Source: UBA1151 sp963579925
GTDB taxonomy: Bacteria > Chloroflexota > Dehalococcoidia > Lucifugimonadales > Lucifugimonadaceae
Direction: 5' to 3'
NCBI GenBank assembly: GCA_963579925.1
Contig: CAUZJA010000027.1
Coordinates: 1 to 18,893, forward strand
Length of the DNA stretch: 18,893 nucleotides
The position numbers were made by a program, and so were the translations under genes. The notes under the pieces were generated by a model that did not search any database, was not told the origin of the DNA, and saw only the letters and a list, made by a program, of their open reading frames with translations. Every line of letters begins with the position of its first letter. Positions within the stretch are counted from its first letter, which is position 1. Shown one piece after another: positions 7,631-14,866 of this stretch.

Positions 7631-8769
7631 TGCTTGAGCAAATCAGAGAGAAGGTCGCAGATGGCGATCGCATCACCCATGAGGAAGGCCTCTTCCTGCT
7701 GCGGGACGCTGACCTGCTGGACCTCGCACCGTTGGCCCAGATCTGGCGTAATCGTCATAACCCGGAGCCAATCGTCACATACGTAGTGGACACCAATCTG
7801 AACTACACCAATGTGTGCAACGCATACTGCGGCTTCTGCGCCTTCTACCGCCCCAATTCAGATGACCCATCTGCGTACACGCTTACCGTCGAGCAGATCA
7901 TGGACAAGATCGAATCAGCTGAGAAGCAGGGCGTCACCACGGTGCTGATGCAGGGCGGACTCAACGATGAGATCCCGTTCGATTACTACGTTGAGCTGGT
8001 ATCAGAGACCAAAGAGCGATTCCCGCGTGTCACGCCGCACTACTTCTCGGCCCCAGAAATCATGGAGATGACAAAGGTCTCCGGACTGTCGATCGCAGGA
8101 GTGATATCCCGTCTTAAAGACGCCGGTCAGAGGACGATGCCCGGTGGCGGCAGTGAAATTCTGAGCGAACGTGTGAAGGCACAGGTGAGCCAACTTTGGC
8201 CCAAGAACAAAGTCGAGGACTGGACTGACGTGCACCTTGAGGCGCACCGGCAGGGTTGGCAGACCACGGCAACCATGATGTACGGCCACGTCGAAACCGA
8301 CGAGGACATCATTGAGTCACTGGGCCACATTCGTGATGTGCAGATCGCCGCAGAAGATCAACCCGGCGGGTTCACCGCATTCATCCCGTGGAGCTACAAA
8401 AAAACGAACACCGCGCTCGCTCCCAAAGTGGGGCACGAGGCTGGCTCCAACCGGTACGTGAGGATAATCGCACTTAGCCGAATTTTCCTGGACAACATGC
8501 CTCACATACAGGGCTCATGGTTCTCAGACTATCGGCGCCCTGGCCAGATCTCGCTCCATTTTGGTGCGGACGACTTTGGTGGAACGCTGTTTGATGAGAC
8601 CGTCATGCTTGAGGCGGGCCACTATAACCGCACCACCGTCGATGAGATCAAGACAATCATCTCTGAAGCCGGGTTCGCACCGGCCCAACGCACAACTGAG
8701 TACGAAGTAGTAGAGCGATTCGAGCCAGAGGTATCAACCTCTGATCGAGTCCTGGAATCATCGAACTAA
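7630..8769 (+). CDS. mqnC: Cyclic dehypoxanthinyl futalosine synthase MqnC (radical SAM)
   Basis: MqnC cyclises dehypoxanthine futalosine with a 5'-deoxyadenosyl radical to form the bicyclic product that MqnD cleaves. The 379-residue protein has CNAYCGFC (C63, C67, C70; CxxxCxxC) with the following AFYRP, plus VLMQGGLNDEIPFDYY, RTMPGGGSEILSERV, MMYGHVET and FTAFIPWSYKKTNT, all typical of MqnC. ATG 7630 shares one base with the mqnA stop. It is paralogous to MqnE encoded two genes upstream; the IPWSYK block and the CGFCAFYR signature mark it as MqnC. The next gene, mqnD, is 73 bases away and is the only pathway gene here that does not directly abut or overlap its neighbour. Confidence 0.95.
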   Translation: MLEQIREKVADGDRITHEEGLFLLRDADLLDLAPLAQIWRNRHNPEPIVTYVVDTNLNYTNVCNAYCGFCAFYRPNSDDPSAYTLTVEQIMDKIESAEKQGVTTVLMQGGLNDEIPFDYYVELVSETKERFPRVTPHYFSAPEIMEMTKVSGLSIAGVISRLKDAGQRTMPGGGSEILSERVKAQVSQLWPKNKVEDWTDVHLEAHRQGWQTTATMMYGHVETDEDIIESLGHIRDVQIAAEDQPGGFTAFIPWSYKKTNTALAPKVGHEAGSNRYVRIIALSRIFLDNMPHIQGSWFSDYRRPGQISLHFGADDFGGTLFDETVMLEAGHYNRTTVDEIKTIISEAGFAPAQRTTEYEVVERFEPEVSTSDRVLESSN

Positions 8770-8794
8770 CAATCAATCAACGAAGCGGCCGGTA

Positions 8795-8817
8795 GGGGCA
8801 GGTTTCAAACCTGACCC
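8795..8817. repeat. REP-like imperfect palindrome between mqnC and mqnD
   Basis: The core CAGGTTT-C-AAACCTG (8799-8813) is a perfect inverted repeat, extended outward by GGG (8795-8797) pairing with CCC (8815-8817) across one mismatch. No T-run follows, so it is not a normal intrinsic terminator. Size, G/C-rich outer arms and an intergenic position inside an operon fit a repetitive extragenic palindrome or an mRNA-stabilising hairpin that would set the mqnC-to-mqnD ratio. Only one copy is seen in the window, so its repetitive nature is inference. Confidence 0.5.
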
Positions 8818-8842
8818 GGATCCAAAGGAATACCAATCAAAC

Positions 8843-9688
8843 ATGGCAAACTCTCGACCAATCAGCATCGGCCATAGTCCTGACGCGGACGATGCGTTCA
8901 TGTTCCATGCGCTGGCCAAGAAGGCAGTCACCATCCCCGGGTATGAAATTGACCACGTGATGGAGGACATTGAGTCCCTCAACGTGCGCTCTGAGACCGG
9001 CGATCTGGATGTGACTGCCGTATCAGCCGCCCACTATCCGAAGATTTCTGACAAGTACCGTGTCATGAGCTGTGGAGCATCTATTGGTCGCAACTACGGC
9101 CCAACGTTGGTCACCACATCGCCAAAGTCTGCCGCTGACCTCGTTGGCAAGCGGATAGGCGTGCCGGGTGAGTTCACGACCTCTTGGTTGCTCTTCCAGA
9201 TATTCTTCCAGGGCGAAATAGAGCCTGTATTCCTGGATTTTGACGCGGTGACAGGAGCAGTTGAGAGCGGTGGCGTTGATGCTGGCATCTTGCTGCATGA
9301 AGGCCAGATCCTCTATGAACAGCAGGGGCTGCATCTGGTGATGGACCTTGGCAAGGAGTGGTTCTCCGAAACCGGACTTCCAATTCCACTTGGTCTGGAC
9401 CTAATCCATAGGCGTCTGGGCGATGAAGGGCAAATGGTGGCCAACGCGCTGAAGGCCAGCATTGTTTACGCCCGAGATCACGAAGATGATGCCCTCGATT
9501 ACGCGCTCGGCTTCGGTCGAGGCATCGATCGCGAAGATGGCCGCACGTTCGTGCGCATGTACGTGAACGAAGACACCGTAGATATGGGCGACGATGGCGT
9601 GAAGGCGCTGAACACGATGTACCGCATGGCTGAAGAGCGCGGCCTGATCGCCAAAGCACCGGAGCTGGATCTCATACAGGCTGTGTAG
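8843..9688 (+). CDS. mqnD: 1,4-dihydroxy-6-naphthoate synthase MqnD
   Basis: MqnD releases 1,4-dihydroxy-6-naphthoate from cyclic dehypoxanthine futalosine. The 281-residue protein opens with ISIGHSPDADDAFMFHAL, matching the family's SPDxDDAFMF block. It also has GDLDVTAVSAAHYP, GVPGEFTTSWLLFQ, a histidine in ILLHEGQILYE that fits the catalytic His region, and DLGKEWFSETGLPIPLG. It is related in fold to MqnA. ATG 8843 is the sensible start; a purine-rich AAGGA lies at 8825-8829, a rather long 13 bases upstream. It is the last gene of the menaquinone cluster and is followed by a hairpin at 9703. Confidence 0.95.
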   Translation: MANSRPISIGHSPDADDAFMFHALAKKAVTIPGYEIDHVMEDIESLNVRSETGDLDVTAVSAAHYPKISDKYRVMSCGASIGRNYGPTLVTTSPKSAADLVGKRIGVPGEFTTSWLLFQIFFQGEIEPVFLDFDAVTGAVESGGVDAGILLHEGQILYEQQGLHLVMDLGKEWFSETGLPIPLGLDLIHRRLGDEGQMVANALKASIVYARDHEDDALDYALGFGRGIDREDGRTFVRMYVNEDTVDMGDDGVKALNTMYRMAEERGLIAKAPELDLIQAV

Positions 9689-9702
9689 CGCTGCTCAATT
9701 GG

Positions 9703-9730
9703 ACGGCTGGTTGTGTAGACCAGCCGTTTG
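9703..9730 (+). terminator. Probable terminator hairpin after mqnD
   Basis: ACGGCTGGT (9703-9711) pairs perfectly with ACCAGCCGT (9719-9727) across a 7-base loop. The T-tract after the stem is short (TTT then G), so termination may be partial. It lies 14 bases after the mqnD stop and is the natural end of the menaquinone operon. Confidence 0.6.
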
Positions 9731-9756
9731 CACACTCGTAAACTTGTAGACCTAAT
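9728..9756 (+). promoter_or_regulatory. Weak promoter candidate before the aminotransferase gene
   Basis: TTGCAC (9728-9733) and CCTAAT (9751-9756) are 17 bases apart in the A/T-rich stretch between the mqnD terminator and the aminotransferase gene. Each hexamer matches the consensus only partly (3 of 6 and 4 of 6), so this is a suggestion based mainly on position. Confidence 0.2.
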
Positions 9757-9804
9757 AAATAGTAGGCGCGAGATGGACGCTGGCGCGGACCGGAGACATT
9801 GGAA

Positions 9805-11175
9805 ATGGCCACCGAAACCCTGCACGGCGAGCAGATAGAAGAGCTCAGGCAAATTGCTGGAGAGCATCTCTTCATGCACGCTCAGCAGACGACAACATGG
9901 CGTGATGCTGGACTGAAGATCTTCACCAAGGGTGAGGGTTCGTGGGTTACCGATATCGACGGTAACCGTCTCCTGGATATGATGGGCGGTCTCTGGTACA
10001 AGGCCTCTGGATACGGTCGTAAAGAGATCGCAGACGCCATGTATGAGCAGTTGATGGCTATTGAGTCACCTCCCGCTCCTGGTACAGCCATCTCCACGGT
10101 TCAACTCTCCGGCAAGGTTGCTGAGAAGTACCACGATAAGCGAGCCAGGATTTTCTTCGTCTCCGGTGGTTCAGAAGCCGTAGAGACCGCAGTCAAGATG
10201 GCCAAGAAGTACCAGCAGGTCACGGGTAAAGCGGGCGCGTTCAAGGTCATCTCACGTCGCTACTCCTACCACGGTGGCACGGCGATGGCCGTCAGCCTGG
10301 GGCGATCACCGGCGGCTGACCCAGTGGGTCCAGAGATGCCGGGCGCGGTGCACGTGCCCAACTTCTACCAGTACAAGAAGACGCATTCCGAAGACTCAAT
10401 CGAGAACGCAGTCCTGGCCGCAAACGAATTTGAAGCGGCGATTATTCACAGTGACCCAAACACCGTTGCAGCGATGATCGCAGAGCCGGTATCGGCCGCC
10501 ACTGGCGTTCAGGTCCCACCGAAGGAGTACTGGCATCGGCTGCGAGAGATCGCAGACAAGCACGATGTGGTGCTGATTGCTGACGAAGTCATCACCGGGT
10601 TTGGTCGACTCGGTGGCTGGTTTGGCACGGATGTGCTGGGCGCGAAGCCAGATATCACTACCGTCGCTAAGGCGCTAACCAGCGGATACGCTCCGCTTGG
10701 CGCTGCAATCGCAACAAGCAAGATTGCAGATGCGTTTAATGGCGATGACTCTAAGACGTTCAAGCACCTGATCACTTTTGGCGGTCACCCGGTTGCCGCG
10801 GCGGCAGGCCTAAAGAATCTCGAGATCATGGAGCGTGAGGATCTGCCGGGTGCCGCTGCCAGCATGGGCAAGTACCTGTTGGAGCGCCTGGAGACTCTTT
10901 ATTCACACCCCATCGTGGGCAACGTCCGAGGTCTTGGACTGCTGGCCGCTGTGGAACTTGTCTCAGATCGAGATACTAAAGCACCACTGCCCGCGTCGGC
11001 TGCGCTGGCATCAAAGATTCCGACCAAACTTTATGAGAAGAAGATCATCAGCTTCCGAGCTGGCGACATCATTGCGATGTGCCCACCTTTGATCATCACC
11101 AAAGATGAAGTGGACTTCCTGGTGGATGCGCTGGACGAAACGATCGGCGAGGTTGAAGCAGAGATGGGCATCTGA
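9805..11175 (+). CDS. Class III pyridoxal-phosphate aminotransferase
   Basis: This 456-residue fold-type I PLP enzyme is of the omega-amino-acid/taurine:pyruvate group. Visible features are WVTDIDGNRLLDMMGGLW near the N terminus, FVSGGSEAVETAVKMAK (cofactor phosphate site, about 118-134), SYHGGTAMAVSLG, IAEPVSAATGVQVPP, LIADEVITGFGRLGGWFG with D260 that contacts the pyridine nitrogen, and TTVAKALTSGYAPLGA with K289 as the Schiff-base lysine. ATG 9805 has GGAG at 9792-9795, nine bases upstream; an in-frame TTG at 9799 would sit too close to it. The family uses many amino donors (taurine, beta-alanine, GABA, polyamines), and the substrate cannot be told from sequence. It follows the mqnD hairpin, so it is probably a separate unit, perhaps with the MFS gene 52 bases downstream. 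Confidence 0.92.
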   Translation: MATETLHGEQIEELRQIAGEHLFMHAQQTTTWRDAGLKIFTKGEGSWVTDIDGNRLLDMMGGLWYKASGYGRKEIADAMYEQLMAIESPPAPGTAISTVQLSGKVAEKYHDKRARIFFVSGGSEAVETAVKMAKKYQQVTGKAGAFKVISRRYSYHGGTAMAVSLGRSPAADPVGPEMPGAVHVPNFYQYKKTHSEDSIENAVLAANEFEAAIIHSDPNTVAAMIAEPVSAATGVQVPPKEYWHRLREIADKHDVVLIADEVITGFGRLGGWFGTDVLGAKPDITTVAKALTSGYAPLGAAIATSKIADAFNGDDSKTFKHLITFGGHPVAAAAGLKNLEIMEREDLPGAAASMGKYLLERLETLYSHPIVGNVRGLGLLAAVELVSDRDTKAPLPASAALASKIPTKLYEKKIISFRAGDIIAMCPPLIITKDEVDFLVDALDETIGEVEAEMGI

Positions 11176-11227
11176 TCGGCAATCTGCACCCATTGCAGGG
11201 TGTTGAATTCCCGAGCGTGGACGTGCC

Positions 11228-12505
11228 GTGATCTTTAAACCAACTGGATCTACCCCAGGCGAAGTAGATCCAGTGGATGAGCCCGTTCAACTGACGTTAC
11301 GCGCAAAGTTTCTTGTTGCGTTCCAGTACCCGCTGTTTAGGAGGCTGTTCGCCGCCCAGATTTTGTTTGGTTTCGCCAACTGGATGAATCGGCTGGCCGT
11401 TGGCTGGATCGTTCTGGATCAGACCGGGTCTGCGTTCCTGACAGCGCTCTCATTCGCTGTGCAGACAGCGCCTGGTGTTCTGGTCGCACCTTTCGCTGGG
11501 GCCGTATCAGATCGCTTCGACCGTCGAATAGTCCTCGGGACTTCGGCGATCGGCAAGGCTACCGTAATGATCTTCCTTGCGATTTCAGTGCTACTTGTTG
11601 AAGACGCCGTGTGGCTGATGATTCCACTTGTGGCTGTGGTTGGGGCTCTTACCAGCTTCGAGATGCCGGCTGCGCAAGCAATGGCGGTTGACGTGGTGGG
11701 GCCGGAACAGGCCACAAACGCCATTGCCACGCAATCTGCCGGAATGCGTGCGGTTGGCGTAGTTGGCGGGATAGTTGGCGGTGTACTTCTTGGATGGGCC
11801 GGTGGTCCATCTGTGTTTATTACTGCAGCAGTGGTTTTTGGAGCTGGTGCGGTGGTCGTTTCCACCATGTCGGCTCTTCCCCGGCGAGAGACCCCCGCAA
11901 TTCAGCGCTCCGTGATTGGAAACACCGTGGACGGTTTGAAAGCTATGACTGGCATTCCCACGGTGAGAACGCTTCTCATTCTGGCTATTTTCATTGAAAT
12001 ATTCGCCTTCTCATACATGTCGGTATTGCCAGTGGTGGCAAAAGAGAGTCTTGAGGTTGGGGAAGTTGGATTGGGCATCCTGAGTGCCATGTCTGGAGTT
12101 GGTGGTCTGGCCGGTTCGGTATGGCTTGTAGCGATGAGTCAGTATCAATCTCGGGGAAAATTATTGCTTGGAGCGGGCTTTCTTTACGGGGTTGGAATAC
12201 TGATTTTCAGCGGATCTGGCTGGTTTGTTCTCTCAATGTTTGTAATTGTGGGCATCGGCTTCATGGCATCTCTGTTCGATGCGCTGCAATGGTCGCTATT
12301 GCAGATGAATGTGCCCAACGCGATGCGAGGCAGGGCAGTTAGCGGATGGGTATTTGCAATTGGTTTTGGATGGATTGGCCATCTAGAACTGGGCGCAGTG
12401 AGTGAGAGCCTTGGTGTACAGTGGGCCCTTGCGATAAACGGGGCTGGGGTTGTGGTGGTAATCATAATTGCAACGCTAGTCGCACCCAGACTTCGCTCAG
12501 CTTGA
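11228..12505 (+). CDS. MFS transporter (EntS/MFS_3-like exporter)
   Basis: This 425-residue membrane protein has about 12 hydrophobic segments. The first begins near FRRLFAAQILFGFANWMNRLAVGW, followed by the MFS loop 2-3 signature GAVSDRFDRRIVLG. A longer cytosolic loop with RRETPAIQRS separates the two halves. The pattern resembles the enterobactin-exporter/macrolide-efflux group, which expels small molecules by proton antiport; the cargo is unknown. The start is uncertain: GTG 11228 is the farthest upstream in frame and lacks a clear ribosome site, and GTG 11273, directly after an 11-base inverted repeat, is possible too. Either keeps all membrane helices. It is 52 bases after the aminotransferase and may share its transcript. 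The next gene starts after a new promoter, so the transporter is likely the last of its unit. Confidence 0.85.
   Translation: MIFKPTGSTPGEVDPVDEPVQLTLRAKFLVAFQYPLFRRLFAAQILFGFANWMNRLAVGWIVLDQTGSAFLTALSFAVQTAPGVLVAPFAGAVSDRFDRRIVLGTSAIGKATVMIFLAISVLLVEDAVWLMIPLVAVVGALTSFEMPAAQAMAVDVVGPEQATNAIATQSAGMRAVGVVGGIVGGVLLGWAGGPSVFITAAVVFGAGAVVVSTMSALPRRETPAIQRSVIGNTVDGLKAMTGIPTVRTLLILAIFIEIFAFSYMSVLPVVAKESLEVGEVGLGILSAMSGVGGLAGSVWLVAMSQYQSRGKLLLGAGFLYGVGILIFSGSGWFVLSMFVIVGIGFMASLFDALQWSLLQMNVPNAMRGRAVSGWVFAIGFGWIGHLELGAVSESLGVQWALAINGAGVVVVIIIATLVAPRLRSA
11243..11274. repeat. Perfect 11-base inverted repeat at the MFS gene start
   Basis: ACTGGATCTAC (11243-11253) is mirrored by GTAGATCCAGT (11264-11274) around a 10-base centre. 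It falls in the non-conserved first 16 codons of the MFS frame, or just upstream of the alternative GTG 11273. It could be an operator or an mRNA hairpin controlling translation of the transporter; which one is not decidable here. Confidence 0.55.
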
Positions 12506-12507
12506 AG

Positions 12508-12536
12508 TGGTGAGCCACCCAATCCCCTGCTATACT
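12508..12536 (+). promoter_or_regulatory. Extended -10 promoter of the oppD-oppF unit
   Basis: TGC directly precedes TATACT (12531-12536, 5 of 6 matches), making an extended -10 element that tolerates a poor -35. The best spaced -35 is TGGTGA (12508-12513, 17-base spacer, 3 of 6). Transcription would start near 12543, giving a leader of about 85 bases before oppD. It lies just after the MFS stop, showing that the ATPase genes form their own unit. Confidence 0.6.
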
Positions 12537-12559
12537 CTCGGCTCGTCTAGAATTAGCGA

Positions 12560-12586
12560 CGCGCTTCGTACAACAAGTGGAGCGCG
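12560..12586 (+). promoter_or_regulatory. Leader hairpin upstream of oppD
   Basis: CGCGCT (12560-12565) pairs with AGCGCG (12581-12586), and the stem can grow to nine pairs with two G-U pairs around a 9-base loop. It lies within the predicted 5' leader, about 40 bases before the start codon. There is no T-run, so it is not a simple terminator; it may stabilise the message or be part of a control element. Confidence 0.35.
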
Positions 12587-12628
12587 CCTGCGAGATTTGA
12601 TGTCTCTACGAACTATTGAGGAGTAGAT

Positions 12629-13732
12629 ATGGCCGAGGAATCGACTCAGCCGGATGTGGCTGAGGACGTTAGTGTTGCATCGGACCATTTTGGCGCGTCT
12701 GCGATACAGGAAGAAATAGTTCTGGAGGTTGATGACCTTCGGACCTACTTCGCAACCCGTTGGGGCACCGTGAAAGCGGTCGACGGGGTGAGTTTCTCGC
12801 TGCGTAAAGGTGAAACACTCGGAATCGTTGGTGAGTCTGGCTCTGGTAAGTCAGTCACATCTTTGTCATTGATGCGACTTGTTCAGTCGCCTCCTGGCCA
12901 CATTGTTGGCGGGCGGGTTGTGTTGAACGGTCGAGATATTTTGCAGCTCTCTGAGGGCGAAATGACAAAGGTGCGGGGTGGTGAGATCTCCATGATCTTG
13001 CAGGACCCGATGAGCGCCTTGAACCCAGTCTTCGACGTCGAAGACCAGGTTGGTGAGGCAATCGCGATTCACCAGCAGGTCAAGGGCAAGATCCTTGTCA
13101 ACAAGATTGTCCACGCTCTCCGGCAGGTTCGAATCCCAGCGCCTGAGATGAGAATGAAGGACTATCCCCACCAGCTTTCAGGCGGTATGCGTCAGAGAGT
13201 TGTGGGAGCCATCGGGATCTCCTCAAACCCGTCAGTGTTGATCGCTGACGAGCCCACAACGTCACTTGATGTGACGATTCAGGCTGCATACCTGAGACTC
13301 CTCAGGGAAATTCAGGCTGAGTCAGGTCTGGGAATCATCTTCATCACACATGACTTTGGAATTGTGGCGAAGATGTGCGACCGAGTTGGCGTGATGTATG
13401 CGGGGCGACTGGTCGAGACGGGAGATGTTCGCCAGATCTTCAACTCGCCGCAGCACCCATACACGCAGGCACTCATCTCTTCTGTACCAAAACTTGAAGA
13501 GAAGACTGAACGACTGTATTCAATTGAGGGGCAGCCGCCTGCCCTCTACGACCTTCCAACTGGTTGCTCATTTGCGCCAAGGTGCCCGTACGTCATGGAC
13601 ATCTGTCGTGAAGAGTTCCCTCCGGTCTTTGACCAGGGTGGTTCTCAGCGAGCGGCTTGTTGGCAACTAGACGGTGGCAAGCGACTTGAGGAAGCAGTTC
13701 CTGAAGTCGCTGGCGCCGGCACGGGCGTATAG
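12629..13732 (+). CDS. oppD: Oligopeptide/dipeptide ABC transporter ATP-binding protein, OppD/DppD type
   Basis: This is one of the two nucleotide-binding subunits that power peptide (or nickel/sugar-type) uptake of the Opp family. The 367-residue protein has an unconserved acidic N-terminal extension of about 30 residues, Walker A GESGSGKS (68-75), Q-loop ILQDPMSALNP, signature LSGGMRQ (183-189), Walker B VLIADEP with D207 and E208, and the H-loop ITHD. The C terminus has the Opp-specific domain with PTGCSFAPRCP and four cysteines (C313, C319, C326, C344). ATG 12629 is supported by GAGGAG at 12618-12623, five bases upstream. It lies 14 bases before the OppF-type gene. No permease or substrate-binding protein is in the window, so the substrate remains open. 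Confidence 0.94.
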   Translation: MAEESTQPDVAEDVSVASDHFGASAIQEEIVLEVDDLRTYFATRWGTVKAVDGVSFSLRKGETLGIVGESGSGKSVTSLSLMRLVQSPPGHIVGGRVVLNGRDILQLSEGEMTKVRGGEISMILQDPMSALNPVFDVEDQVGEAIAIHQQVKGKILVNKIVHALRQVRIPAPEMRMKDYPHQLSGGMRQRVVGAIGISSNPSVLIADEPTTSLDVTIQAAYLRLLREIQAESGLGIIFITHDFGIVAKMCDRVGVMYAGRLVETGDVRQIFNSPQHPYTQALISSVPKLEEKTERLYSIEGQPPALYDLPTGCSFAPRCPYVMDICREEFPPVFDQGGSQRAACWQLDGGKRLEEAVPEVAGAGTGV

Positions 13733-13746
13733 GTAGAAGGAGCCAG

Positions 13747-14847
13747 ATGGTAAGCGCAGAAAAAAAAGTGGTTACGGGTCTAGATCACCTGAACGCCCCT
13801 ACTGAAGAGATTGTTCTAGACATAGACGATTTGAAGAAGTACTACCCCATTGGTGGTGGTTTCTCATTCCTTGGACAAAAGCAGTCTTTGAAGGCTGTGG
13901 ACGGTATTTCGTTCAACATTAGACGAGGCGAGACCTTTGGTCTTGTTGGTGAGTCTGGTTGCGGCAAGACAACTACGGCGAAAACCGTTCTGGGGCTTGA
14001 GAAAAGCACGTCCGGAACTATCAGCTTTGAAGGCGATGACATATCAGGAATGAACCGGGAGGGGAAGAAGAACTTCCGGTCCAACGTGCAGGCAGTGTTC
14101 CAGGACCCCTGGTCATCGCTGAACCCAAGGATGAGAGTTCGCTCCATCGTTGGTGAGCCTCTTGAGATTGCCACTTCAATGACGAAGAAGGCGATTGCAG
14201 ACCGGGTTGGTGACCTCCTTACTGAGGTAGGTCTGAACCCATACCAGGCAAACTTGTATCCGCATGAGTTCTCAGGTGGCCAGCGACAGCGCATTGGGAT
14301 TGCCCGATCGCTTTCACTCAACCCTGAGTTGATAATTCTTGACGAGCCGGTATCGGCCCTTGATGTGTCAATTCGTGCGCAGATCATGAACCTGCTTGTG
14401 GACCTGCAGAAGGAGCACAACCTCTCCTACCTGCTTATTGCCCACAACCTTGCAACAGTCCGATACATGTGCCACCGGGTTGGCGTCATGTACCTGGGGA
14501 AGATCGTCGAAACCGGCGAGACGGATCCACTGTTCGATAATGCAATGCACCCATACACAAAGGCGTTGATTTCGGCAGCGTTGCCGTCACACCCTGACAT
14601 CGTGCGTGAGGAGATCATCCTCCCGGGTGAAGTTCCTTCACCAATCGACCCGCCGTCAGGTTGCACGTTCAACCCACGTTGCCCAATGAAGATTGGCGAC
14701 ATTTGTGAGCAGCTTCCACCGAAGCTTGCGTTGGAAGAGGAAAATCACTACGCATCGTGTCACCTCTACCCCAACAGCCTAGAAGCAGCCCGTGCTGCCG
14801 ACGGTGGAGCTTCAGAAGTCTCAGCAGAGCCTGCGGTAGCTGAGTAG
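13747..14847 (+). CDS. oppF: Oligopeptide/dipeptide ABC transporter ATP-binding protein, OppF/DppF type
   Basis: This is the partner ATPase of the preceding OppD-type protein. The 366 residues show Walker A GESGCGKT (68-75), Q-loop VFQDPWSSLNPRMRVR, signature FSGGQRQ (175-181), Walker B LIILDEP with D199 and E200, then SALDVSI and the H-loop IAHN. The C-terminal Opp domain has PPSGCTFNPRCP and four cysteines (C306, C312, C320, C338), spaced like those of its partner. The ATPase-core motifs RIGIARSL and DVSIRAQIMNLL are typical of OppF rather than OppD. An AAGGAG sits shortly before ATG 13747. A strong terminator follows within 20 bases, so the unit ends here and the membrane subunits must be encoded elsewhere. 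Confidence 0.94.
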   Translation: MVSAEKKVVTGLDHLNAPTEEIVLDIDDLKKYYPIGGGFSFLGQKQSLKAVDGISFNIRRGETFGLVGESGCGKTTTAKTVLGLEKSTSGTISFEGDDISGMNREGKKNFRSNVQAVFQDPWSSLNPRMRVRSIVGEPLEIATSMTKKAIADRVGDLLTEVGLNPYQANLYPHEFSGGQRQRIGIARSLSLNPELIILDEPVSALDVSIRAQIMNLLVDLQKEHNLSYLLIAHNLATVRYMCHRVGVMYLGKIVETGETDPLFDNAMHPYTKALISAALPSHPDIVREEIILPGEVPSPIDPPSGCTFNPRCPMKIGDICEQLPPKLALEEENHYASCHLYPNSLEAARAADGGASEVSAEPAVAE

Positions 14848-14866
14848 TCTTTCAGGCAGCAAATAT

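Noticed and set aside
8795..8817. The mqnC-mqnD palindrome as an intrinsic terminator
   Set aside because: No T-run follows the stem, and the next gene continues the same pathway.
11187..11202. Hairpin CACCC-ATTGCA-GGGTG after the aminotransferase as a terminator
   Set aside because: The stem is only five pairs and lacks a T-run, so it is too weak to call.
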